From Candidatus Wolfebacteria bacterium CG_4_10_14_0_8_um_filter_39_64 (GTDB taxonomy: Bacteria; Patescibacteriota; Minisyncoccia; UBA6257; UBA9933), in NCBI GenBank assembly GCA_002784365.1, contig PFKY01000054.1:1-6573 (forward strand): DNA of 6,573 nt, in the 5' to 3' direction. The position numbers and the translations under genes are program-made. A model generated the notes under the pieces. The model ran no database searches. It saw nothing but the letters and a program-made list of their open reading frames with translations, and had not been told where the DNA came from. This document shows positions 1 to 6,072 of the stretch, piece by piece. The first letter of the stretch is position 1, and every line of letters starts with the position of its first letter.

Positions 1-1
1 G

Positions 2-2104
2 GCAGCCGGCAGTTTGGTCTCTTATGTTTTGGGGGTTACCGATATTAACCCGTTAAAATATGATTTGCTCTTTGAGAGATTTTTAAATCCCGACCGAATT
101 TCCATGCCGGACATTGATTTGGATTTTACCGATGTCCGGCGCGATGAAGTTTTTGCTTATATCCGGCAAAAATACGGCGAGGATAGGGTGGCTCAGATTA
201 TTACTTTCGGAACAATGGCAGCCAGAGCCGCAGTCCGCGATGCGGGCCGGGCTTTGGGGCTGTCTTACGGTTTTTGCGACCAGTTGGCTAAATTAATTCC
301 GGCTTTGCCTCATCAAAAACTGGATGACGCGATTAAAAAGGTGCCGGAGTTAAATGAACTTTATAAAAACAATCCTGATGCTAAAAAAGTGATTGATGCA
401 GCCTTCAAACTTGAAGGGGTGGCGCGACACGCTTCGGTTCACGCCGCAGGCGTGGTGGTCAGCAAAGAACCGCTGACCGATTATGTGCCCTTGCAGCGCG
501 CGCCTCAGAATGAAAATATCGTCATCACCCAATTTGATATGTATAGTATTGAGGATTTGGGACTTTTGAAAATAGATTTATTGGGCCTTAAAAATTTAAC
601 CATTATTGAAGAAGCCATTCGGCTAATTAAAGAAATACAGGGAGAGGAAATAAAAATTTCCCAGATACCGCTGGATGACAAAAAAACTTTTAAGCTTCTT
701 CAAGAAACGGATACGACAGGCATATTTCAACTGGAATCGTCGGGGATGCGGCGCTACCTTCGTGAATTAAAACCGACCGAGCTTGAAGACATTATTGCCA
801 TGGTGGCTCTTTATCGTCCCGGGCCTATAGAATTAATTCCCTCTTTTATTAACCGCAAACACGGCCGGGAAAAAGTGAAATACCTTCATCCCAAACTGGA
901 ACCGATTCTAGAAAAAACTTACGGCATCGGAATTTATCAGGAACAGATGATGCGGATTGCCCGCGACTTGGCTGGTTTCTCATTAGCTGAGGCCGACACA
1001 CTGAGAAAAGCCATCGGCAAAAAAATAAAAGTTCTCCTTGGGGCCCAAAAAGAAAAACTGCTTAGGGGAATGATGGAAAACGGAATTGACGAACCGACCG
1101 CCAAACAAATCTGGGAACTTTTCCCGCCTTTTGCCAGATACGGCTTCAACCGGTCGCATGCCGCTTGTTATGCCTTAATCGGTTATTGGACCGCCTATTT
1201 AAAATCCCACTGGCCAATTGAATTTATGACCGCTCTTTTAAATGCCGATTCCGGCGATACCGAAAGAATTGCTTTTTTAATCAGCGAAGCCCAGAAAAAT
1301 GACATTAACATTCTGGCGCCGGATATCAATAAAAGTTTTGTTAATTTCGTTCCCGAAGAAAAAAATATTCGCTTCGGACTTCTGGCAATTAAAAACGTCG
1401 GGCTTAATATTGTTCAGGCAATTATTGAAGAAAGACAACGGGGCGGACCCTTTCAGAATTTTAGTGATTTTTTAATCCGGGTCCGGCATAAGGATTTAAA
1501 CAAAAAATCTCTGGAAAGTTTAATCAAAGTTGGCGTTTTTGATTCTTTAAATACGGACCGGGCCGAACTTTTGGCTAAAATCGAAGAGATTCTCGCTTTT
1601 AGTCAAAACATAAAAAGGTCTTTGAATTCCTCCCAGATCAGCCTTTTCGGCGCCAACTATCAGGCCAGCCCGGGTCTTTTTAAAAAAGAATTAAATGGAA
1701 ATGGCGCACCAATTCCAGACAAAGAAAAACTTAGCTGGGAAAAGGAATTGGTCGGGCTTTATATTTCCGGCCATCCTTTAAATCAATTTTCGGAAAAACT
1801 TAAAAACAACAGGATAAAACCAATTAAAGAATTGTTGGCTGATAAAAGGGGAGTTAATGGGAACAGCCGCCGCATAGCCGGTGTAATTTCCAACGTTAAA
1901 CGAATTATCAGTAAACTCGGCCAGCCGATTTTATTTGCTAAAATTGAAGATTTAGGCGGTGGCTTGGAAGTGATAGTGTTTTCTGACACTCTGGCGAAAA
2001 ACCCGACTGTCTGGCGGGAAAATAATGTGGTAATAGTTGAGGGGCGGCTTTCTTGGCGAAATAATGAGCCGAAGTTTATCTGCCAGCAAGCAGTGGAGCT
2101 GTAA
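2..2104 (+). CDS. dnaE: DNA polymerase III alpha subunit DnaE, C-terminal part (5' end outside window)
   Basis: Replicative DNA polymerase of the C family. The reading frame is open from base 2 (it begins A-A-G-S, the end of the family's GSAAGSLV motif), so the true start and the N-terminal PHP domain lie left of the window; 700 residues are visible. The catalytic aspartates are present: the two of PDIDLD (codons at 110 and 116) and the one of KIDLLGL (codon at 575). Further family signatures are the ARHASVHAAGVVV stretch, LYRPGP, and YGFNRSHAACYALI (about 1139-1180). A helix-hairpin-helix region follows (about 1365-1490, LLAIKNVG). QISLF at 1634-1648 matches the consensus of the internal beta-clamp binding motif. 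EKELVGLYISGHPL precedes a C-terminal OB-fold (about 1862-2101). The protein ends normally with TAA. No convincing terminator follows, so some read-through into the thrS leader is possible. Identity is secure. Confidence 0.97.
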   Translation, partial: AAGSLVSYVLGVTDINPLKYDLLFERFLNPDRISMPDIDLDFTDVRRDEVFAYIRQKYGEDRVAQIITFGTMAARAAVRDAGRALGLSYGFCDQLAKLIPALPHQKLDDAIKKVPELNELYKNNPDAKKVIDAAFKLEGVARHASVHAAGVVVSKEPLTDYVPLQRAPQNENIVITQFDMYSIEDLGLLKIDLLGLKNLTIIEEAIRLIKEIQGEEIKISQIPLDDKKTFKLLQETDTTGIFQLESSGMRRYLRELKPTELEDIIAMVALYRPGPIELIPSFINRKHGREKVKYLHPKLEPILEKTYGIGIYQEQMMRIARDLAGFSLAEADTLRKAIGKKIKVLLGAQKEKLLRGMMENGIDEPTAKQIWELFPPFARYGFNRSHAACYALIGYWTAYLKSHWPIEFMTALLNADSGDTERIAFLISEAQKNDINILAPDINKSFVNFVPEEKNIRFGLLAIKNVGLNIVQAIIEERQRGGPFQNFSDFLIRVRHKDLNKKSLESLIKVGVFDSLNTDRAELLAKIEEILAFSQNIKRSLNSSQISLFGANYQASPGLFKKELNGNGAPIPDKEKLSWEKELVGLYISGHPLNQFSEKLKNNRIKPIKELLADKRGVNGNSRRIAGVISNVKRIISKLGQPILFAKIEDLGGGLEVIVFSDTLAKNPTVWRENNVVIVEGRLSWRNNEPKFICQQAVEL

Positions 2105-2164
2105 TTGAGCAGAAAATTCTTTCTCGTTTGTAGGTGCTCCGCCAAATGAAAATCTGTACAGTTG

Positions 2165-2204
2165 TTGACAACTTATTTTATCAATGCTATCTTTATAGTA
2201 TAAT
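2165..2204 (+). promoter_or_regulatory. Sigma70-type promoter of the T-box/thrS/miaA unit
   Basis: A perfect -35 hexamer TTGACA lies at 2165-2170. With a 17-base spacer it faces TATCTT (2188-2193), which is preceded by TG at 2185-2186 as in an extended -10. This would start RNA near 2200. A perfect TATAAT also lies at 2199-2204, with only a poor -35 at the right distance (TTTTAT, 2176-2181); it would start RNA near 2211, the first base of Stem I. Both fit the leader structure, so the exact start is undecided. An inverted repeat AGTTG-TTGA-CAACT (2160-2173) overlaps the -35. Confidence 0.7.
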
Positions 2205-2210
2205 AATTAA

Positions 2211-2389
2211 GAGCGATGAGGCGAATTCACCAATCGCGGAGCTCACGCAAAAGCCGGCGATACCCCGCTTAGCGGGATAAATTGGCTTAAAGAGTGGTCC
2301 GACCACGGTCGGACAAGTTGGGTGGAACCACGAGGTAAGAACCCCGTCCCAAGAGTTTGTTTTTGGCAAACTTTTGAGATGGGGTTTTT
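2211..2389 (+). promoter_or_regulatory. T-box leader (tRNA-Thr sensing riboswitch) with an ultrashort Stem I
   Basis: The cis-acting RNA upstream of thrS senses the charging state of tRNA-Thr. The T-box core GGGTGGAACCACG is at 2320-2332. The antiterminator folds as TTGGG (2318-2322) with CCCAA (2348-2352), a seven-base bulge TGGAACC (2323-2329), then ACG (2330-2332) with CGT (2345-2347). The bulge UGGA would pair with a tRNA 3' end UCCA, predicting discriminator U73. Stem I is only GAGC/GCTC (2211-2214/2241-2244), an internal loop GATGAG/GGA that can form a kink-turn, GCGA/TCGC (2221-2224/2234-2237), and a nine-base loop holding ACC (2229-2231), a threonine codon followed by A. A Stem II-like helix pairs AAGCC (2251-2255) with GGCTT (2284-2288) around a CCCGC/GCGGG hairpin. 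Stem III is 2297-2314. The T-box match and the threonine specifier agree with the downstream gene, so function is very likely. Confidence 0.93.
2340..2389 (+). terminator. Intrinsic terminator of the thrS T-box
   Basis: A 20-position stem pairs 2340-2359 with 2367-2386, with one C/A mismatch and two G-U pairs, a seven-base loop TTTTTGG, and a T run at 2385-2389. Its 5' arm contains CCCAA (2348-2352) and CGT (2345-2347), which are also the 3' arms of the antiterminator, so the two folds exclude each other. This is transcription attenuation: uncharged tRNA-Thr should stabilise the antiterminator and allow thrS transcription. Confidence 0.93.
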
Positions 2390-2404
2390 AATTAAATAAC
2401 ACCC

Positions 2405-2443
2405 CACTATGACATGTCATAGCACTATGCTATAACATAGTGC
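2405..2443 (+). repeat. Cluster of short palindromes between the T-box terminator and thrS
   Basis: CTATGACATGTCATAG (2407-2422) is a perfect 16-base palindrome. It is followed, sharing one base, by an 8-bp hairpin GCACTATG (2422-2429), loop CTATAA, CATAGTGC (2436-2443). CACTATG occurs at 2405-2411 and 2423-2429 and its complement CATAGTG at 2436-2442, so alternative pairings are possible. No T run follows, so it is not a terminator. It ends 42 bases before the thrS start and would lie in the thrS mRNA leader. Its role is unknown; it could be an interspersed repeat, an operator or an mRNA structure. Confidence 0.75.
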
Positions 2444-2485
2444 CGCCAAAAAAATAAATTTCAAATTCATTAAAATAATTAAAAT

Positions 2486-4249
2486 ATGAAAAAACGAGCG
2501 TGGAAAAAAGAAAATCAATTGGATACTCTCCGACATTCAACCAGCCACATTCTCGCTGCCGCGGTTTTGGAAATGTTTCCCAAAACCAAATTCGGCATCG
2601 GGCCGACCATTGAAAACGGTTTTTATTACGATTTTGACAATATAAAAATCAGCGAAGCGGATTTGCCGCAAATTGAAAAGCAAATGCGAGAATTGATTAA
2701 AAAAGATTTGAAATTCAAGAAAGAAATTGTTTCTTTTGCCGAGGCCAAAAAACTTTTTAAAGACCAACCGTATAAATTAGACCTGATAAAAGAACTCCAA
2801 AAAAACAAAAAGAAAATTTCCATTTACAAAACTTCTGATAGTAAAAATATTGTCTTTTTAGACCTTTGTGCTGGCCCACACGTTAATTCTACCAAAGAAA
2901 TCAATCCCGACGCTTTTAAATTGACCAAAATAGCCGGCGCTTACTGGCGGGGCGACGAAAAAAACAAAATGCTGACCAGAATTTACGGCGTAGCTTTTGC
3001 CACTAAAAAAGAACTTGATGAATATTCAAGGATGATAGAAGAAGCCGAAAAGCGTGACCACCGACTGCTCGGTCAAAAATTAGACCTTTTTCATCTTGAC
3101 GAAGAATTCGGTTTAGGCTTGCCACTCTGGCATCCCAAAGGAGCACTTTTAAGACAAATTATTGAAGATTATTCTATTAAAGAATATTTACAAAACGGCT
3201 ACCAGCTTCTACGCACGCCTCATATCGCCCGGCTTGATTTATGGAAAAAATCCGGCCACTGGAATTTCTATCGCGAAAATATGTATTCGCCGATGGAAAT
3301 TGAAAAAGAAAAATATGTTGTCAAGCCGATGAACTGCCCAGGGCATATTCTTATCTATAATCATCAGCCGAAAAGTTATCGCGATCTGCCGCTGCGTTTT
3401 GCCGAACTGGGAACAGTTTATCGCTATGAAAAATCAGGCGTATTGCACGGCTTGACGCGGGTTCGCGGCTTTACCCAAGATGACGCCCATATTTTCTGCG
3501 CGCCAAACCAAATTAATCAGGAAATCACCGATTGCCTCAAGCTCGGTTTAAAAGTGCTTAAAATTTTTGGTTTCAAAGAATACGACATTTATCTTTCCAC
3601 CCGACCGCAAAAATACATCGGCACCATTAAAAATTGGGGGAAAGCCACCGCGGCTTTGAAATACGCTTTGGAAAAAAACAACCTTAAATATCAAGTCGAT
3701 CCGGGCGAAGGCGTTTTCTACGGACCGAAAATTGATTTGAAAATTAAAGATTCATTGGGTCGGCCTTGGCAATGTACGACCATTCAAATTGATTTTAATC
3801 TGCCGGAAAAATTTGACGTCAGTTATATCAACGAAAAAGGCAAAAAAGAACAGCCGATTATGATTCATCGGGCTCTCTTGGGTTCAATTGAACGCTTTGT
3901 CGGCGTGCTTTTAGAACATTTTAGCGGCGCTTTACCTTTATGGCTGTCCCCTGTCCAATTAGAAATCATAAACGTCGGCTCAGGCCATCGCCAATATGCG
4001 AAAGAAATCTATTCGCAATTATTAGAAAATAATATTCGGGCTTCAATCAGCGATGAAAATTTAACTGTTTCCAAGCGCATCCGCGAAGCGGAAATCCAGA
4101 AAATTCCTTATATTCTGATTGTCGGCGACAAAGAACTAAAAAATAAAACCGTCAATGTCCGGCACTACCGCCGCGGCCAAGAGGGTGAAATTAAAATAGA
4201 AAAACTAATTGAAAAACTCAAAAAAGAGATTGAAAATAAAACTATTTAA
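2486..4249 (+). CDS. thrS: Threonyl-tRNA synthetase lacking the TGS domain
   Basis: Class II synthetase that charges tRNA-Thr with threonine in the cytoplasm, 587 aa. The N-terminal TGS domain (about 56-60 residues in the E. coli enzyme) is absent: the protein starts almost directly with the editing domain. The editing site motifs are intact: HSTSH (H17, H21) and CAGPH (C128, H132). In the catalytic core the zinc ligands C284 (MNCPGH), H335 (DDAH) and H461 (IMIHRALLG) sit exactly 50 positions below E. coli C334, H385 and H511. Motif 2 arginine is R313 (TVYRYE) and motif 3 arginine is R470 (SIERF). The anticodon-binding domain spans roughly 490-587. The start ATG at 2486 has no clear Shine-Dalgarno sequence, only an A/T-rich leader; no upstream in-frame extension encodes a TGS domain. 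Expression should be controlled by the T-box leader. The 3' end overlaps miaA. Confidence 0.98.
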   Translation: MKKRAWKKENQLDTLRHSTSHILAAAVLEMFPKTKFGIGPTIENGFYYDFDNIKISEADLPQIEKQMRELIKKDLKFKKEIVSFAEAKKLFKDQPYKLDLIKELQKNKKKISIYKTSDSKNIVFLDLCAGPHVNSTKEINPDAFKLTKIAGAYWRGDEKNKMLTRIYGVAFATKKELDEYSRMIEEAEKRDHRLLGQKLDLFHLDEEFGLGLPLWHPKGALLRQIIEDYSIKEYLQNGYQLLRTPHIARLDLWKKSGHWNFYRENMYSPMEIEKEKYVVKPMNCPGHILIYNHQPKSYRDLPLRFAELGTVYRYEKSGVLHGLTRVRGFTQDDAHIFCAPNQINQEITDCLKLGLKVLKIFGFKEYDIYLSTRPQKYIGTIKNWGKATAALKYALEKNNLKYQVDPGEGVFYGPKIDLKIKDSLGRPWQCTTIQIDFNLPEKFDVSYINEKGKKEQPIMIHRALLGSIERFVGVLLEHFSGALPLWLSPVQLEIINVGSGHRQYAKEIYSQLLENNIRASISDENLTVSKRIREAEIQKIPYILIVGDKELKNKTVNVRHYRRGQEGEIKIEKLIEKLKKEIENKTI

Positions 4250-5210
4250 ACCTAAAATCATCGTTATTCTCGGGCCGACGGCAAGCGGGAAATCGGAATT
4301 GGCAGTGAAAATCGCCAAAAAGTTTAATGGCGAAATTATTTCGGCTGACTCAAGACAGGTCTACAAAGGAATGGATATTGGAACAGGCAAAGTCCCACGC
4401 GATAAATCAAAAATCAAAAATAAAAAAGATTATTTCCATCAAGGAATACAACATTACCTTTTAGATATCGTTTCTCCTAGACAGCGTTTTACCGTAGTTC
4501 AATATAGAAAATTTGCTTTGGCGGCAATTAAAAAAATCTTAAAAAAAGGTAAAATTCCCATTTTATGTGGAGGGACGGGTTTTTATATTCAGGCAATTGT
4601 TGATGGAATAGTCATTCCAGAAGTTCGACCCGATTGGAAATTGAGAAAAAAATTAGAAAAAAAATCAACTGAAGAGCTCTATCAAATTTTAAAAAAACTT
4701 GATCCCAAAAGAGCAAAAAAAATAGAAAAGAAAAATCCCAGAAGATTAATCCGGGCAATCGAAATTATTACCAAAACAAAAAAACCAATTCCTCTTTTAA
4801 AGAAAAATCCTCTTCCCCACCCTGTCTTGATAATCGGAATTAAAAAGGGAAAAAAGGAGCTAATCTTCTTAATTAAAAGAAGATTTTTCAAATGGTTAAA
4901 ACAGGGCTTGATTAAAGAAGTTAAAAACTTAAAAAAAATTGGGCTTTCCTGGAAAAGAATTGAAGATTTTGGAATTCATTATCGAGTAGTAGCTCAATAT
5001 TTGCAAAAAAAATTAAACTATAAAGAAATGGTTGAAAACTCCTTAAAGGAACTTCAAAATTATGCCAAAAGACAAATGACCTGGTTTACCCGCCAAAATT
5101 TTGTGGAGCAAAACTTAGGCGGGTTTAAAAAGGACAAAAGAATTCATTGGATAAAAGATTACGGCGAAGCTGAAAAATTGATAAAACAATTTCTGCAAAT
5201 GAGCAAATAA
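4230..5210 (+). CDS. miaA: tRNA dimethylallyltransferase MiaA
   Basis: Transfers the dimethylallyl group of DMAPP to N6 of A37 in tRNAs that read UNN codons. With a TTG start at 4230 the protein has 326 aa, the usual family length. Visible motifs are the P-loop GPTASGKS (15-22), ADSRQVYKGMDIGTGK just after it, HYLLDIVSP, GGTGFY (114-119), NPRRLIRAIE (169-178) and the C-terminal YAKRQMTWF (278-286). No ATG precedes the P-loop. The only usable starts are TTG at 4230 and TTG at 4209, the first codon after an in-frame stop; neither has a good ribosome binding site. I prefer 4230 because it gives the normal short N-terminus. The gene overlaps the end of thrS by 20 bases (41 with the other start), implying co-transcription and probable translational coupling. 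The region is very A-rich and lysine-rich. A diverged copy of the 3' end lies near 6073-6177. Confidence 0.97.
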   Translation: MKIKLFKPKIIVILGPTASGKSELAVKIAKKFNGEIISADSRQVYKGMDIGTGKVPRDKSKIKNKKDYFHQGIQHYLLDIVSPRQRFTVVQYRKFALAAIKKILKKGKIPILCGGTGFYIQAIVDGIVIPEVRPDWKLRKKLEKKSTEELYQILKKLDPKRAKKIEKKNPRRLIRAIEIITKTKKPIPLLKKNPLPHPVLIIGIKKGKKELIFLIKRRFFKWLKQGLIKEVKNLKKIGLSWKRIEDFGIHYRVVAQYLQKKLNYKEMVENSLKELQNYAKRQMTWFTRQNFVEQNLGGFKKDKRIHWIKDYGEAEKLIKQFLQMSK

Positions 5211-5211
5211 C

Positions 5212-5257
5212 AAGAGCGAGGTGCGAACGAGCAAAATGCTCTCCCCCGCTCTTTTTT
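5212..5257 (+). terminator. Intrinsic terminator after miaA
   Basis: AAGAGCG (5212-5218) pairs with CGCTCTT (5247-5253), followed by a run of six T (5252-5257). An inner hairpin GAGCA (5229-5233), loop AAA, TGCTC (5237-5241) extends the structure. It begins one base after the miaA stop and lies between convergent genes. Read on the minus strand the stem has no good T tract, so it mainly serves the thrS-miaA transcript. Confidence 0.85.
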
Positions 5258-5277
5258 AATTGTGTGATCACCTCTTC

Positions 5278-5601
5278 TCATGGTCTGGGCCAAAGCTCTA
5301 AATAGTCTCTTTTCCCTGCTAAGGTAACCTTCCTTCCATAATAAAAAGAGGTTGACCCACGCAAGGATCGGGGAATTAAAATTCTCCTGCCGTTGTGCCC
5401 TCCCTTTTCCACCTCTATTATAAAAATAGAGGTTGGATCCGCCACCTCATCTACTTTGAGGGGCGGTTTTTCAATACGAATACAACCCTCTTCATTCTCA
5501 TAAATGAGAACGAAGTTGTCAATTTCCCTTCCAAGGGCGGCCGGTAAACTCAGCCGCCACTTATTATCGATACTTCTCGTCCATCTCCCAAACATTAACA
5601 T
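5278..5601 (-). CDS. Small MraZ/AbrB-like protein with two swapped-hairpin units
   Basis: 107 aa, probably a DNA-binding transcription factor of the SpoVT/AbrB superfamily. Unit 1 (about residues 4-45) carries IDNKWRLSLP (11-20), resembling the MraZ D-x-K-G-R-x-x-x-P motif but with W for the usual G. Unit 2 (about 62-105) carries GRRILIPRSLR (71-81) and ends VTLAGKRDYLELWP, very like the second MraZ repeat, which ends with a similar E-I-W. At 107 aa it is shorter than typical MraZ (about 140-150 aa), and it is not beside rsmH or ftsL, so a role as the cell-division cluster repressor is not implied. The start ATG at 5601 is chosen because GGGGG (minus strand, 5612-5608, within AAAGGGGG) lies six bases upstream; ATG at 5595 would be too far. 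The start is one base after the stop of the receiver gene, so the two are translationally coupled. Superfamily assignment is fairly sure; target and role are unknown. Confidence 0.7.
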   Translation of the reverse strand: MLMFGRWTRSIDNKWRLSLPAALGREIDNFVLIYENEEGCIRIEKPPLKVDEVADPTSIFIIEVEKGGHNGRRILIPRSLRGSTSFYYGRKVTLAGKRDYLELWPRP

Positions 5602-5602
5602 T

Positions 5603-5980
5603 TCATTCCCCCTTTCTCTCCAAAAGGTTTTTGATCACCCTCTCCATGGTTTTCATTTGGAAGGGCTTGATCAGAATTTCATCTGCGCCGGCAGCTTTCG
5701 CCACCTGGGACAGACCTGAATCGCAATCACCGGTGATTAGAATCGCCGACAGCTCGGGGCGAATTTTTTTAATCCTGTGTATCAACTCCTCCCCGAGCAT
5801 ACCCGGCATTTGACGATCAGTTATGACTAGATCAAAACTGTCGCATTTCTCACATTTCGCTATCCCTTCCTGACCATTTTGAGCTGTCACAACCTCATGG
5901 CCAAACTCGTTGAGCATAACCGTTAATAACTCACGCACAGCCTTATTATCATCAACAACCAATATCTTTAACCTCTCCAT
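5603..5980 (-). CDS. Stand-alone CheY-like response regulator receiver protein
   Basis: 125 aa consisting only of a phosphoacceptor receiver domain. Counting from the chosen start, the acidic pair is D10-D11 (LVVDDN), the phosphorylated aspartate is D55 (ITDRQMPG), the switch threonine is T83 (LITGD), and the conserved lysine-cis-proline is K105-P106 (LIKPF). All catalytic residues are intact, so it should accept phosphate from a histidine kinase, none of which is encoded here. There is no output domain. The start is ATG at 5980: the ribosome binding site AAAGGAGGT (minus strand, 5996-5988) is eight bases upstream of it and overlaps the alternative GTG at 5989, ruling the GTG out. It is transcribed from the promoter at 6051-6023 and followed after one base by the MraZ-like gene, which is a natural candidate for its output partner (inference). 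Family assignment is secure; the pathway is unknown. Confidence 0.95.
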   Translation of the reverse strand: MERLKILVVDDNKAVRELLTVMLNEFGHEVVTAQNGQEGIAKCEKCDSFDLVITDRQMPGMLGEELIHRIKKIRPELSAILITGDCDSGLSQVAKAAGADEILIKPFQMKTMERVIKNLLERKGE

Positions 5981-6022
5981 GTTTTTCACCTCCTTTCTTA
6001 TTTTTTAAAATAGCAATAATTT

Positions 6023-6051
6023 ATTGTATTATTTTATTTTATTTTTGTCAA
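6023..6051 (-). promoter_or_regulatory. Strong sigma70-type promoter of the receiver/MraZ-like operon
   Basis: On the minus strand a perfect -35 TTGACA (6051-6046) and TACAAT (6028-6023) are separated by exactly 17 A/T-rich bases. RNA should start near 6016, about 35 bases before the receiver start. A dyad CAATAA-T-TTATTG (6014-6026) overlaps the -10 and the start point and could be an operator. No tandem TGGGN repeats of the kind bound by MraZ are visible here. Confidence 0.85.
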
Positions 6052-6072
6052 GGCCTGGCTTAAAATTGTAGC

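Noticed and set aside
2110..2126. Possible terminator after dnaE around AGAAAATTCTTTCT
   Set aside because: The stem is short and A/T-only and no proper T run follows; I do not call a terminator here.
1783..2145. Minus-strand open frame of 120 codons opposite the dnaE 3' end
   Set aside because: It is the antisense shadow of the DnaE OB-fold region, has no family motif and no ribosome site; the plus-strand protein is unambiguous.
2537..2823. Two minus-strand frames inside thrS
   Set aside because: Both are rich in F, I, L and S as expected from the complement of lysine-rich coding sequence, and lie wholly within a certain gene.
4209..4211. TTG at 4209 as the miaA start
   Set aside because: It is merely the first codon after an in-frame stop and adds a seven-residue lysine-rich extension not typical of MiaA; it remains possible.
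5264..5271. Palindrome GTGATCAC between the convergent genes
   Set aside because: Eight bases of symmetry is common by chance and nothing else supports a site.
5504..5813. Plus-strand frames across the receiver and MraZ-like genes
   Set aside because: They oppose two genes with clear domains, strong ribosome sites and a promoter on the other strand.
5987..5989. GTG as start of the receiver gene
   Set aside because: The GTG is part of the Shine-Dalgarno sequence AAAGGAGGTG itself; ATG at 5980 has ideal spacing and gives the normal receiver N-terminus.
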